This document shows, in pieces, positions 45,334 to 56,993 of a stretch of DNA of 64,000 bases. Positions within the stretch are counted from its first letter, which is position 1, and each line of letters opens with the position of its first letter. Origin of the DNA: Pseudisothecium myosuroides (lineage: Eukaryota > Streptophyta > Bryopsida > Hypnales > Lembophyllaceae); contig OX637288.1 of NCBI GenBank assembly GCA_951799445.1, positions 11,906,501 to 11,970,500 of the forward strand, given 5' to 3'. The notes under the pieces are model-generated. The model saw only the letters and a list, made by a program, of their open reading frames with translations, did not search any database and was not told where the DNA came from. The position numbers and the translations under genes were made by a program.

Positions 45334-45635
45334 TTGTGGTAGTCATGGCAGGTGTGTGAAGTATTCGAAGGAAAACGGACGGCGTGTTGACGTATGAAGT
45401 GGACGTAGATGATGTGCATTGTTTCTCCATTTGGATTGCTCGGTGAGTCAGACCTGGACGGAAGGGTGAAGAAGTTTTGGCAACTTGTGGTAGAAATGGC
45501 GGGTGTTTGAAGGGAGTTGAAAAGTTTGTATTGAACTCCTGGGAGTGGAGAGTACGGTGTGTTTATATATGAAGCGGAACTAGATTGCATTGTTCTCGGT
45601 TTGGATTGCTCGGTGAGTGCGACTTCGAATCATCA
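45332..45635. repeat. Tandem duplication, about 150-170-bp unit, in promoter region
   Basis: Two units begin with ACTTGTGGTAG (45332, 45482) and end with GGATTGCTCGGTGAG (about 45434 and 45604). Between them 'atggcaggtgt' / 'atggcgggtgt' and 'atatgaagcgga'-like strings align. Confidence 0.7.
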
Positions 45636-45957
45636 AGAACGATAGGCGTTTACGAGAAGACTCTTCGGTTTCGGTTTATTCGTATTGAGAAAGAGAGTCG
45701 GTTTTGCAGTCGAGGTTTGATCGATTTGGATGTCGGTGTGGTTTAGGTTAATTGAAAAGAGTGAAGATCGTTGCTGAGGAGAGGGAGGCCAGTGTCGTGA
45801 GCGAGGGCGCGCGCACATTTTGGAGCGAAGGGAATATGGAAGGGAATAAAGAGGATGCAGATGCTGAGGCAGTAGCAACTTGACTGTGAAGATTTTGCCT
45901 AGGAATGCTTAGAGAGGGAATTATCATTCTTGCGGCGTCACGGAAGGTTGAGGGACA

Positions 45958-48900
45958 ATGAGGTCAACGTCGCCGTCTCATTCTCCGTCCTCGTCTCGTT
46001 ATGGAGCGCCGAGCAGGGAGCACACAGCTGCGCTTGAAGGTTTGGCTCGTCTCTCGACGGATGTGTTCAGTGAAAAGCCTTTTGCAGGGCTTGTAATATG
46101 TGTAACCGGCCTTTCGAAAGGTGATGATCTCTTCACGACTTTCCATTTAGTGAGAAAATTCTTGATTCTATTTGTCGGTAACTGTAGTTGAGTCGTCTGC
46201 TTGTTTTTCTGTAAGAACCTATTCGAATGAAATTGACATCCCCTTCATATTACAACTATTTGGTACTCGTTTTTTCCCGTCTTCTTCTAGTCCTTAATGT
46301 CTTTTGTTGTGTCTTCAGAAAGAGTTTTAAGTTCTTGTTACAAGAGAGTGCATTGAGCGCAAGCATCACTAATGCGATTGTTGTCTTGGACTCCCTGGTA
46401 AAATGCTGGGAAGCTTAGCACCAGAGTGTTGGTGTGTACCGGCGAGCTTAATGAATATTTCGTTAATTGTACATCAACTGCAGTGTTTACTTAAAACTAA
46501 ATGATAAGTTGCAGGTCTAAGACGCATGCCTCACATCTATGTTGTCTTTGTCGAGATGGCGCTAGAGTACGAGTGGCAGTATTGATACACTGATGTGTGC
46601 CCTTGTGATACATTCTGAAAGAGCACGCTGAATTGACTGTGGAGTGCAGAGGCCCGCAAACAAGTGCAAATGATGACTGAACGTATGGGTGGCCAGTACA
46701 GCCCAGACCTCCACGTGAACTGCACTCATCTTGTTGTTCAAATATCCTTTTGAGTCTGCTACTGCACTATGTATTGCTTATTATTGCAGAGACTTTGTAG
46801 TTTTGATGAGCATTTTTTCGCAGCTCACTTGTAAACATCATGTGACGGTACAGTAGGTTCTTCATAAGTTTGTCTCTTTGAAGACAAGAAAGTTCGTCAT
46901 GTTGAGTCACAGATTATCAGAACTGGTCACTTGATTACTTTGGAAAGTCGATAGCTTCCTTGACTTCATGCACAGTTGCAGCGGTCGAAAATTTGAGCAT
47001 GCTCTGAAGCATGGATTGCACAGAGGCTTATATGTTGTCACGTTGCCGTGGTTCTTAAATTCTGCAAAACAATTTGGTATGCCTCATAATACCCTCGCTG
47101 ACCTCTTTTTTCAAAAAAATTGTTTGAAATTGTCTCTTTTTTGTTTTTTCTGAGACTTTTCTCCCAGAGTCTTCCAGCATGAAGCTATGATCATAGCCGA
47201 GTCTTTTTCTCAACTGAAAGACCTTTCGTCTCTACTATCTTTGCTTAGCTCAAGATATTCCCATACGCGTAGTTGTGAAGGTCAGAAGTCGTGTCGTGGC
47301 TATCCAGTTGCATCACGATCGCAAGTTCCCCACTAAATTTTTCGTCCTTGTTTCGCAGAGCGCTTAGACGAAGATTTATACAGCGTACAAAAGAGTATCC
47401 CGGATGCGTTTGCTCCTGAAAAATTCTCCGACGCGATTGCCAGTAGCAGCTGGCAAAATTCGTGCATGCCGGCTAATTGCGACATGAGAACTACTTACAG
47501 GCAGAACAATAGCGTATCAAAACCAAAGAGCTCTGGAGGGTCAATAAAAACTTCATCAAGCACGCCACGAACGCCACACTCAACTCGTACAATCCAGACG
47601 TCAAACACGAATACAGCTCTTTCAGGGGCTAGGTTTTACATAGATCCAGATCTCTCAGATGATCTGCAAGCTAAGGTAAATTGAGCGGGTTTTATGGTCC
47701 TTGAGGTTTCTATATGTTTGTATTAGCGTTGTTATCGTGCAACTGATTTGTCCTATAAGTAACCTCGTTATATTTATTGTGATAGACTGTTTAGAACTTA
47801 GTCTCTCCAACCATTTTCTTTGAATTTAATATAGAAATCATACTTATGTCTACTGACATAGATATTTGCAGGTTCTAGAGGCAGTCGATTCATGGGGTGC
47901 AACTTGTGTGGAGATCTGGTCCAAGAACAACAACACGACTCATGTTGTTTGTGATCCAAACTCTCTTCCCAAATACATTGGTCTCAACCTTCATCTTGTA
48001 TCTGTAAGTAACTCTCCTATGTTTTTTTCTTTGGAACTTTCATAAGAAAAATCTCAGCGTCAGGAAATATGTTTATTTTCATTCAAACCCAAAGTTTCGA
48101 ACATACAGTCACGTTAAATATTCTTCTTTTCTTTTCTTTGACGAGCGTGTTGTATTGAACATTGGTTAGACATCATCTTTTGTCACACGTGTGCTAGGAA
48201 GAGGCTTTACCTCTCTGAAAATGGTGAACATGTCAGAGCTCCAGAGCACCTGTTCCTTCATTATTTAAGAAAATACTTTTGTTTTCATTTTGAAAAGCAT
48301 ATTATTATATTTGTAAGTGGTAGTGCCCCTTCAGGAGTTTTAATTAGAGGAACATGCTAATGCGTAACGTGTACCATCCTTTGCAGCCTATGTGGGTTCT
48401 TTCTGCTCGGGATGGTTTCCCATTACGATGTGTTCAATATTCAGCCGATCTTGCGAGAAATGTGGCTGACCTTCTTCTATTTGGAAAGGACAGTGGTTCC
48501 CTGCCTAAGGTTCGTTGTATGTGTTTCTTACTTTATGTTGTGGAAGTCTTTTAGACTGTACATTATTAGAGCAGTTGTTGCCTAGAAATTTTGGTAATTT
48601 AGGTTATAAAAATTCTTACATTAGTGGAATCTTCCAGTTAACCAGTCCTTAACCTCCAAATCAATACAAGTGGTCTCCTTCTGTTCTGTGGTGCGTAAAA
48701 ATGAAAGTAACTTATAGTTGAGACTCATTATAGTTCATTATTAGGTTAATCCCCTTCTCATTGGAGGAGTCTGTGCATGCTCTGTGTCAGGGTTCTATCA
48801 AATCCAATGGAAGGCCTGCCAATGCCAGAACAGCAGACGATCACTTGCAAGATCGTCAAGAGAAGGCCACGGCAGCAAAGGCAGGAGTGCGCCGGAGACG

Positions 48901-50246
48901 AGGTCCTCGAATGCAGGTAAATCTGTAGAAACTTTTCGGGAATCTGCACCCTTCTCTTTGAACTTGTGATTGCACATAAGTTATCCAGAAGAAGTCTGCA
49001 CATTGAACCTGACGCATGTTCAAACCTTTCTTCTTAATGTATTCTACTCCTTACAATTGTTTTGTGTTGCAAATATAAGACATTTGGTACATCTTTCCTT
49101 TTTTTCTACATATCCGTTACCTGACTGTCACGTTTACACAGCCATGTAGGACCCTTCCTCAACCCATCACACCAACTTCCCTCCTGGACTCCATATGTTG
49201 GGTTGTGACGGACACACCTACAGCTGCGGAAGTATACACGGATAGCTCAGGCAAGGTTATCTTTGAAAATGGTGAACCGGAAAATGGTTACGAGGATGAC
49301 AATGGCCATTATCGGGAGCCTGGGAACAAAGTCATTGACAAGGAATTTTACACAAGGGCTTTGAGTGAAAGGTATATCAATCATGCTCACCCATTGTAGG
49401 GTTGGTTGGGTGAAAAATGTTACAAAGACGTCTCAAGTAGACCTTCGCGTTTGGACATGTGATAGAAACTCTGTCTGAAAATCGAGACACCTGGATGCAA
49501 TATCAGGGAACTGTTTATTTCTACCTCTTTGTGGCGTCCTTTCTATATGCCACCTCTAACAATTAATGAATGTCCATGTGTAGTGAAACGCGGGAGATCG
49601 TGTTCAGAGGTGCCTTTTTGACAATATTATTTCCCATCGACCGTTTTTCTGAGTTGGGTCCTTCTTCTCGGACATTTTATAGCGAGGGAGGGTTCTGTAG
49701 GGAGAAACTTCTTGAGTTGATTCACTCTTTTTATCAGGTAATTTTTTGCAGCTGTATCATATCATAAACCTTCGCTGCTTTGTTGGCACTATTGCCCTTG
49801 GAGTCATATCCCTAGGCTTGGAATGTTCTTGAGCCATTAATCTGGGGGAATTGAATTTATTCCAAAAAAGATTCATCTACAAAGTTTGTTCGAGCGATGA
49901 TGCTGTGTGTGACGGAGGTAGTAGTCGAATAATATTTTGCAAAAATTCTGAGTATATGCTGCATCTTTCCCTTAATGCCCATTCTTGACGGAACCTTGTA
50001 GCTCACATGCTCTTCTTTATGGATTAGGAATACATGTCACCAGATGACATCAATGCTGCAATTCACACGGATTCCAAGCATGCTGATCGACTGCGAACAG
50101 TGTACACCTCGAAAGAGGTTGACGAGCTTGGTTATGTTCCAATGCTGCGGGTTGAGTTCCTTGGTAGTCGGCGACAGTTTGAAGGTTTGAAGAGGATTGG
50201 CCAGGAACCAACAAGTCATATGTACAACCTCTGCCTGGGTTCTTGA
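45958..50246 (+). CDS. Two-BRCT-domain DNA-repair-type protein, ten exons
   Basis: Exons: 45958-46120, 46650-46741, 46974-47076, 47359-47675, 47872-48003, 48387-48509, 48791-48916, 49142-49371, 49584-49737, 50028-50246. All phases agree and give 552 residues. BRCT 1 (about 42-125) has FAGLVICVTGLSK, ARKQVQMMTERMGGQY, CTHLVVQ and GRKFEHALKHG. BRCT 2 (about 207-300) has GARFYIDPDLSDDLQAKV, DSWGATCVEIW, THVVCDP and PMWVLS. Then come a basic stretch (GVRRRRGPRM) and an unrecognised C-terminal region (RGAFLTILFPIDRFSELG, then EGLKRIGQEPTSHMYNLCLG). BRCT domains bind phosphopeptides in DNA-damage signalling; plant proteins with this first BRCT sequence are annotated as BRCT DNA-repair proteins. Intron 2 has AT-AC ends; the other eight are GT-AG. 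Partners are unknown. Confidence 0.88.
46742..46973 (+). other. U12-type (minor spliceosome) AT-AC intron in BRCT gene
   Basis: The intron begins ATATCCTTTT, the U12 donor consensus, and ends in AC. TTCCTTGAC at 46956-46964 matches the U12 branch-site consensus, with its A 10 bases from the 3' end. Joining CAA at 46741 to AGT at 46974 keeps frame and rebuilds CTHLVVQ-SCSGRKFEHALKHG, the expected BRCT sequence. No GT-AG alternative preserves the domain without a stop. Length 232 bp. Confidence 0.93.
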
Positions 50247-51223
50247 CGCTGCCTGTTTTTTGTAATCACTCTTTCCTATTGCGTCAAATACTGGTATGTG
50301 ATTCTGCTCAGAAAGAGAAGGTTCGCATGTAGATATTTACCCTCTAAAGAGAGGCTGTGTTACGTCGTCAGGACTCAAAAATAAGAGCTCGTCAGAAGCA
50401 GGAAATGTAATTGTGCTTCGCTTCAGATGTTTCAATGTTCTCATTGGTTCTTGTGGATATCGAGTACCAGAGTGACAAATTCTGCGTTAGAAAGCCCTAG
50501 TCTAAAAGCAGGCTTTTCATTTTGTGATTTCGAGATTTGCATCTGCAGGAATGATCGCTGTTGATGATTGCCGAGACCGTGAGTTTCCTCAAGAATCTTT
50601 ACATTGGTTCTGGTTATCAGATTTTGTCTTGCCTTCGGCTGGACTCACTGGAGTCGCCAACATTGTCCTTTCGGTTCGAGTTTAGGCCAAACACTTCATA
50701 TTTTTATAGCCACCGTGGTCACTGTAATTGAGCACCAGCCACGGATTTTACCATGGGTTGAGTAGTTCTGTGCACTATGTGCTGTTGTGGAGAACGCCAT
50801 GAGATTCTTGAGTACCCGACTTACGGTTCCTTACAAGATGCCATTTGTGCTCAAAGATGATCCTGTGGCTTCTATTTGCACAGGTTTTATTTCATTTGCT
50901 TTGAGTCTGCAGAAAGGGATCTTCACTGGAGTGATGAAGTTGTTTATATCCTTGGACATGCTGAAACGTGTAACCCAGTAAGGACGCCGCGGACCATAAG
51001 TGTCCGATGAATGACAAGGGATTCTCCAATGTAGGACAGAACTACAACTATTCATCCTTGGAGTTTTTTGTGGAAAGTGGAGAACATCTATAGTAGCTTG
51101 ACTTCCAATGAGTACTTTAGGATTTTTTTATTCCAATGACTCTCACGATCATGGTCACCCCCCGTGTCCTTACAGGGTTAAATATGGTTGAGAAGAATAT
51201 TTTTCCATTCAAAAGAAAAAGTT
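50247..51223. other. BRCT gene 3' region and spacer
   Basis: Presumably includes the 3' UTR. No second gene supported; a 64-codon frame at 50787-50981 lacks any resemblance. Confidence 0.4.
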
Positions 51224-52051
51224 TAACCCTTAAAGGACAAAGTGATCAGTGAAATTTTGGGTAGGTTCCTATTAAGTCAATTTTGAATGGATCTTTCTGA
51301 AATTTTGACACAAGGTGTGGACACATACCCTTGTGGTGGGAATATTAATTTTTTTCCAAGTAAATGTCCGGATCAAATGTTATGTTTGAAATTTTCTCAA
51401 GCAAAGCAAACAAACTTTGGGTAGCATGTGCAAAATTCTTGCCTACTTTTGAAATTTGGCAGGTATGTAGCTAATATGGTATAGGACACAATTGTAAAAA
51501 CAACAACCCATATGTAGTGCAAAAAAATTTGAGTAGTCAAAGTCAGTGTTTTTTTTTCTGGCGATTTGGTGCAAAATTGCACCAAAAATTTTGAGCTAGC
51601 ACCAAGCCTATAGGAAATTTTTAGTAAAGTTTTGGATGAAATCACCAAAAAACTTCAAGTTCAAGAAAAATCTTGGATGAAATCGCCAAAAAACTTCAAG
51701 TTCAAGAAAAATCTTGGATGAAATCGCCACATTGTGAATGAAAATAGAATTATAGATACGTAGTATCACATTTTCTATTCAATACGTGGATGAATGTTGA
51801 AACTCGGAGCACCACCGTAACATTTAATATCGCCACTTCGCCACTTCGCCACTTCGTGGAAAATGAAAAAAAAAACACTGGTCAAAGTTTCTGAATTTTT
51901 CCCCACACATTCCTTTAGTAGACTTGTACAAATTTATAGAATTAAAATTTTAGAAAAAACTTCTTTTTTTCATTTTTTTCTAATTTGCCCTAAAAAGTGA
52001 CAGTTTTTGACAATCTATGTTTGAAGTGTGCTCCAATCCTTTAGGGGTTAA
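51224..52051. mobile_element. TTAA-type element carrying a nested hAT MITE (copy E7)
   Basis: TTAA-CCCTTAAAGGA on the left and TCCTTTAGGGG-TTAA on the right, TTAA at 51224-51227 and 52048-52051. Without the nested 337-bp element and its 8-bp duplication it is about 483 bp, so it is also internally deleted. Confidence 0.8.
51544..51880. mobile_element. hAT-like MITE with 8-bp TSD, nested
   Basis: Ends CAGTGTTTTTTTTTC and GAAAAAAAAAACACTG. GTCAAAGT is duplicated at 51536-51543 and 51881-51888. CAGTG ends and an 8-bp duplication are hAT hallmarks. It contains 2.3 copies of a 41-bp unit from 51632 (TTGGATGAAATCACC...) and a CGCCACTT triplet repeat near the right end. Confidence 0.88.
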
Positions 52052-52361
52052 ACTTGTTGCATTAAACTTTAAGCATGCATATAATTGTGGCCTCTTATAA
52101 CATCTCCTGCAACCTTCTAAAAGATCCCTTCCCTTCTAATTTTTGGATAATAAGCAATCAAATCTAGTATATGTGAGCTTCTACCTTCACTTTCCCTTGT
52201 CAAATAAGCTATATTTGAAGGGGTCCCTAACCCCTCTACAAGCTATATATTCTCTTGGGATTAGTAAGTGGTCATAATAAATGATAGTTTACTTATTGCT
52301 TGTGCAAGTTTTGTGACTTGTGATTGGCTGAAAGTATATTTTAGGGAACTCTACTATTGAA

Positions 52362-52620
52362 GATACAAGTGGCCATTTCCTCTAAATTGGACAGATTTCA
52401 ATTGAAGGAGCGTGGCTATTTGGAGGGCTGCAGGAGATACTCTTATAATTATCATAGTTAGCAAATAATTATAATAACCAACAATAATTGGTTTCATAAA
52501 TCGGTGTGGATACAAGTGGCCATCCCTTCTAAATTAAACAAATTTCAATTGAAGGAGCCTGGCTATTTGGAGGGTTGCAAGAGATACTCTATGATAATAA
52601 AAAATAATTGGTTTCATAAA
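52362..52620. repeat. Tandem duplication, about 148-bp period
   Basis: GATACAAGTGGCCAT at 52362 and 52510, followed in both by 'atttcaattgaaggagc', 'tggctatttggaggg' and 'agagatactct'-like strings. 'ttggtttcataaatcggtgt' also occurs twice (52487, 52606). Confidence 0.8.
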
Positions 52621-53172
52621 TCGGTGTAATAAATACTTTGGCCAATTCAATAGTATAAAATACTCTAAATATTTTATATTGATTTTTTTTTACTATAAAT
52701 ATTTACATTTATATTTGTTGAGTGTGTTATGGGAGAAGAAATCTTCTTTACCCTGTTATTGCCATGAAGACATTAAAATTTTCAAAGGAGAAAAAACATG
52801 ATACAAAACAATTAGTGCATCTCACACTACAGTACTCCAATTAAATTGAGTACCATATCAGACTTGGGCCGCGGTAGTCGGTGTAACGAATCTTGAGCGG
52901 AGAATCAACGAGAACCCCCACCAATCGTCCAACGACACGGACGAGACCCACCACCCCACGGATACAGGGCATGTTTCCCCCACACCTAAACCCGCGGGGT
53001 TTGGATAGGCCCACATAAACCCGCGACGCCCCCTTAGCCGCGTGTTCCCATCTCTCCTTCTAGCGCCTCCTGCCAATCCCCCTGCAACCTCATCAGATTG
53101 CTTGTTTTCAAGTGCTCCACGATTTCGCAGCCAAATTCCGTGGTGAAGCTCGCAATTGTGATCTCGACCACC

Positions 53173-55276
53173 ATGGCGGCAGTGGCGTGCGCTGGAGCTT
53201 TTGCTGGAGCTCTCACGCAGCAATGGGCGCCTGCTTCGTCTTCTTCTTGCGCTTCGAGCTCCGCTGTGTCTGCTTCCCGGAGTGTGGCGTTCCGGGGAGC
53301 TGCTGTAGCCGTGAAGCCTCTCAGAAGCTCCAGGAGGATCCAAGACGACAGGGTACAGGGGTGGACTGTTAGGGCGTCGGCGGAGGGTGCTGGTGAGGGC
53401 GAGTTGGTGTTGAGCAAGCCCGAGGGCTCAGGCAAGAAGGTGAGGGGGGAAAGGGAATGAGGGTTTGGCGTGTTCCTGCTGCTTGCGAATTGGAACATTT
53501 TTATGCCGGTTATGCAGCCCTAATCAGACAGGAGAACTAACTAACGTGCCCAAGGTTTACATTCTAGGGCGAGAATGTACACCTTCGTTTCTTGTGTTAA
53601 TTTCTTTTTGGAGAAGATACTATCATGGTGATACATTCTTGTCCTAGAATGCACGTTTTAGACGAATTGGGTTTGCTGTCCATTTAATGCTGCCCAGGGT
53701 GTAAAATCTAGGACGAGAGTGTACAGCTTCGTTGCTTGTGTTAATTTCTTCTGTCATGGACACCAGCACAATGATACATTCTCGTCCTAGAATGCACGTT
53801 TTAGCCGAATTGGATTTGCTGTCCAAATAAGGCGTAGGTATTGTCAGCAAATGCTAGGGATTTCGCTTGATTTTAGAATAGAGAAAAAGAGGATGCCTGC
53901 TTCTGTCTTGTGAGCTTTTTTCTTTTGTAATGGACTCTAGCACAATGATGCATTCTTGTCTTAGAATTCACGTTTTAGCCGAATTGGATTTGCTGTCCAA
54001 ATAAGGTGTAGGTATTGTCAGCAAATGCTAGGGATTTCGCTTGATTTTTGGAAAAGGTAAAAGAGGATGCCTGCTTCTGTCTTGTGAGCTTCTTTTCGAA
54101 AACATCCTGCACGAGTGCAGTTGGCGAAGTGATTCCGAATTTGTGAAAAGGTAGCTGAGAAGTGTAGTTAGGTTTGGATTGTTTGGGAATGGGAAATAGT
54201 GTATGGAAATGATAAGGAGCCATTAGGTTTATGAGAATTTGTGTGGAGTTGATGAAGAGCGTCGAGCAGTTGGTCATGGTCGTCTAAACCTCAACTCAGT
54301 AGAGCCTAGTTTTCTAGGTTCTAGGATTCAGGTTTACAAGGTGCATTTGACTAAAAGCTAAACAGGCGCGTCGTGAGGCGGGGAACCCATTCCTGTGGCT
54401 TTCAGCTGTTTTGAGGGGTTTTCATCATTGGAATAGTTTTATTTTGTTTTGGGAGAGAAATTTCCCCATTTTTGAGGATTCCAATGCACTAAATTTGACA
54501 CTCTATGAGGAAATTGTGAATGGTTGAAGCTTGAAATAGTAAGGTCTTATTCACAAGGTTAGGCTACCCTTGAATAATATGTATTACTGCATCTTTGGCT
54601 GTGATAGAACTAGAAGTATGTCTTATCTTACGAGTCACATGTGGAGGACACATGCATTGTCAATGGGTGAATGTGAAACCACATGAAAAGGACCCCACGC
54701 AAATGGGCTTACCTTAGTCTTTTGCATATGAAGTCGAATAGCTTGAATTTCTCCGCCGTATCTGTTTCAGTGACGAGTTTGACTTTTAAGCTTTCTTGAA
54801 ATGCCGTGGTACACCATCACACACAGCTATAAATTCAGGGAAGACTCTTGGCAATTTTGCAGGGTGGGCTAAGGGTGGTGGTGACACCCCAAGTGTATAA
54901 TCTATGGAGAGAATGCATATTAACCATTCTGATTATACTTCAGTGTTTCCTGTGGTTGATTTCCTGTCATGGTCTTAACCTTTGCTCACTTGGTTTGCAG
55001 AAAAAAGTGGTGATTGCTGCTCCAAAGAAGCAAAGGGTGTTGCTGAGGTTTTTGTGGTTGGAGAAGAACATCGGGATCGCACTTGACCAGGTGGTGCCTG
55101 GCCATGGAACCATCCCCCTCAGCCCCTACTTCTTCTGGCCACGCAAGGACGCCTGGGAGCAACTCAAGACCAAGCTCGACAGCAAAGGCTGGATTTCCAG
55201 GAAGAGGACCATCATCTTACTCAACCAAGCTACGGATATCATCAACTTGTGGCAGGCTAACGCCGCCAACCTTTAG
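53173..55276 (+). CDS. PSRP3: Plastid-specific ribosomal protein 3 (PSRP-3/cS23, Ycf65 family)
   Basis: Two exons, 53173-53439 and 55001-55276, phase 0, 180 residues. The first 70 or so residues are a Ala/Ser-rich transit peptide ([20 protein letters not shown]...). Exon 2 carries the conserved domain: [38 protein letters not shown] and [15 protein letters not shown], nearly unmistakable for PSRP-3. The protein is a component of the chloroplast 30S subunit and derives from the cyanobacterial Ycf65 gene. The Met at 53173 is chosen over an in-frame one at 53098 because the transit peptide begins there and the context CCACCATGG is ideal. The 1.56-kb intron contains tandem repeats. Confidence 0.95.
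53566..54120. repeat. Tandem repeats inside the PSRP-3 intron
   Basis: One unit (about 140 bp) occurs at about 53566 and 53705 ('gcgagaatgtac', 'gtgttaatttctt', 'cctagaatgcacgttttag'). A second (about 180 bp) at about 53755 and 53937 shares 'ttagccgaattggatttgct', 'gtccaaataagg' and 'gatgcctgcttctgtcttgt'. A worn third copy of the first unit sits just before exon 2 (about 54890-54975). Confidence 0.75.
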
Positions 55277-56993
55277 AGGCGAATTCTTTAGATGTGCCCG
55301 CCCTCACACTAGTTGTAATGTTTTTATTAAATTTGCAATCGAGAGTTCTCTCACAATTTTTCGGTATTCATGTTGCATTGTTTTTTTCAATTTTTTTCTT
55401 CCCTTCTCTGGAATTCTTTGAAGTGGAAGAAAGTGTGTTTGATTTTGAGACAAAAATCATTCTTGCGCAGGTAGAATTCACTGTTAAGTAACAGTTTCTA
55501 GGACCAACCCTAACAGATTCTTTCCTTCAAAACTGATTTCAGTGAATTTCAAAACATATCACTCTTTTCTAGGATATGACCTCTTCTTTCTCTCTTTCAG
55601 CCCATTTTGTAACCTTCCTTGAAATCTCCCCCAAATATATTTGAAATCCTGCAGACAAAGAGCAGCCACTTTTGACGATTGGGCACTTAGCCATTTGCTT
55701 TAGTTATTCGATGAGTACGACAACGAAAGTCTTGCGACACTTGGAAGAGTGTTGACAGAGTGGATTGGATGTAGCCAAAAATTGAATGAAATGGATGAAA
55801 AAACTCCCATAATTAAATGATTTTTGCTGGAAAAAGAACAAGAATTGGAATAATGCAAATTCCACCATCCATAAAAACTGTATTATAGTTCATTTTTGTA
55901 GAAACCAAATTTCCATGTCATTTCTATAATTGGAAAACTGACAAATTGTGGGGGCCTTTGGGCCTATAACCACAATTTGAAGGTTTAACCAACAAATTGA
56001 GCTTTGCATACTACAAATTGCAATATAATATAGATTTTTAGAATTTTTATTCAACATTTCAAATTGGGGTATTAACTAAATGTGATAAAGTTTATTCCGT
56101 TAGTGAAGATCCTCGTGAAGCTTCTCATGAAGATCAAATTAATAAAAGATCATGTTTATTTTTGACATACATATCAACAATAAGGACCTAGAAGTTGCCA
56201 AAATACACTTGAAAAGCATCTGTTGTCAATTAAGGATTATACATCTGATTCAAGAGGTTGTATAGCCTTGTCCAACTAGCTCCTTTTTAAATAAGCTCCT
56301 CTTCTTCTTACTCAAACATCCTCATAGTTATGTAGTTTTTGTCAAATACAAAGCTTCCCCTCTTTAATCCCGAGCCAATAGAATTAATTGCAAAGTGACC
56401 CCCAATTTGTAAAGGGATGTCAGAGGAAGGTTTAACTAAGAATTGTACAAAACAAACTCAACACCAAACTCCATCAGACCAAGTTTGGGTGCTTTAAGAA
56501 ATTTCGTCCCATGTTTTTCTCAAACTTTGGTTCCTAATCCTTCATTGCACACACTTTACGATTAACTCTAATTCGAACTCAATGACGAAATTTTTCCTAC
56601 CATCAACTGCAAAACACACTTAAAAAAATCCCACCCATTTAAAACATTTAAAACAATGATGAAAATTCACGAAATCCTTGGACATTTGCAATCATCCAAG
56701 TGCCACTTTAAGGCACCGTAGGCAGTTAAGAGTCAACACGATTTCAACGCCCACAGCGACGACCCAATTTCACTCCCGCCCACCTTCCACTAAACTTCCC
56801 TTCCAGGCGCCTTCAAAACGAGCGACCCCTGTCACGACGCTTCCAATACAGACAGACACGAATTCGCCTTCTCCCCAAACACGCACAGACAGAAAACAGA
56901 CAGCGAAACACACAGAGAGATACACACAGAGAGATACACACAGAGAGAGCATTACCGGAGACGAAGAAGAAGAAGCCGGATTTTCCTTCGGCT
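55277..56993. other. Intergenic region
   Basis: PSRP-3 3' region, AT-rich spacer, then the Aha1-like gene's probable 5' UTR with an ACACAGAGAGAT repeat near 56918-56950. No further gene supported. Confidence 0.4.

Noticed and set aside
52858..53498. Long minus-strand frames opposite PSRP-3 exon 1
   Set aside because: GC-rich shadow of the transit-peptide exon on the other strand; the plus-strand PSRP-3 reading explains the region.
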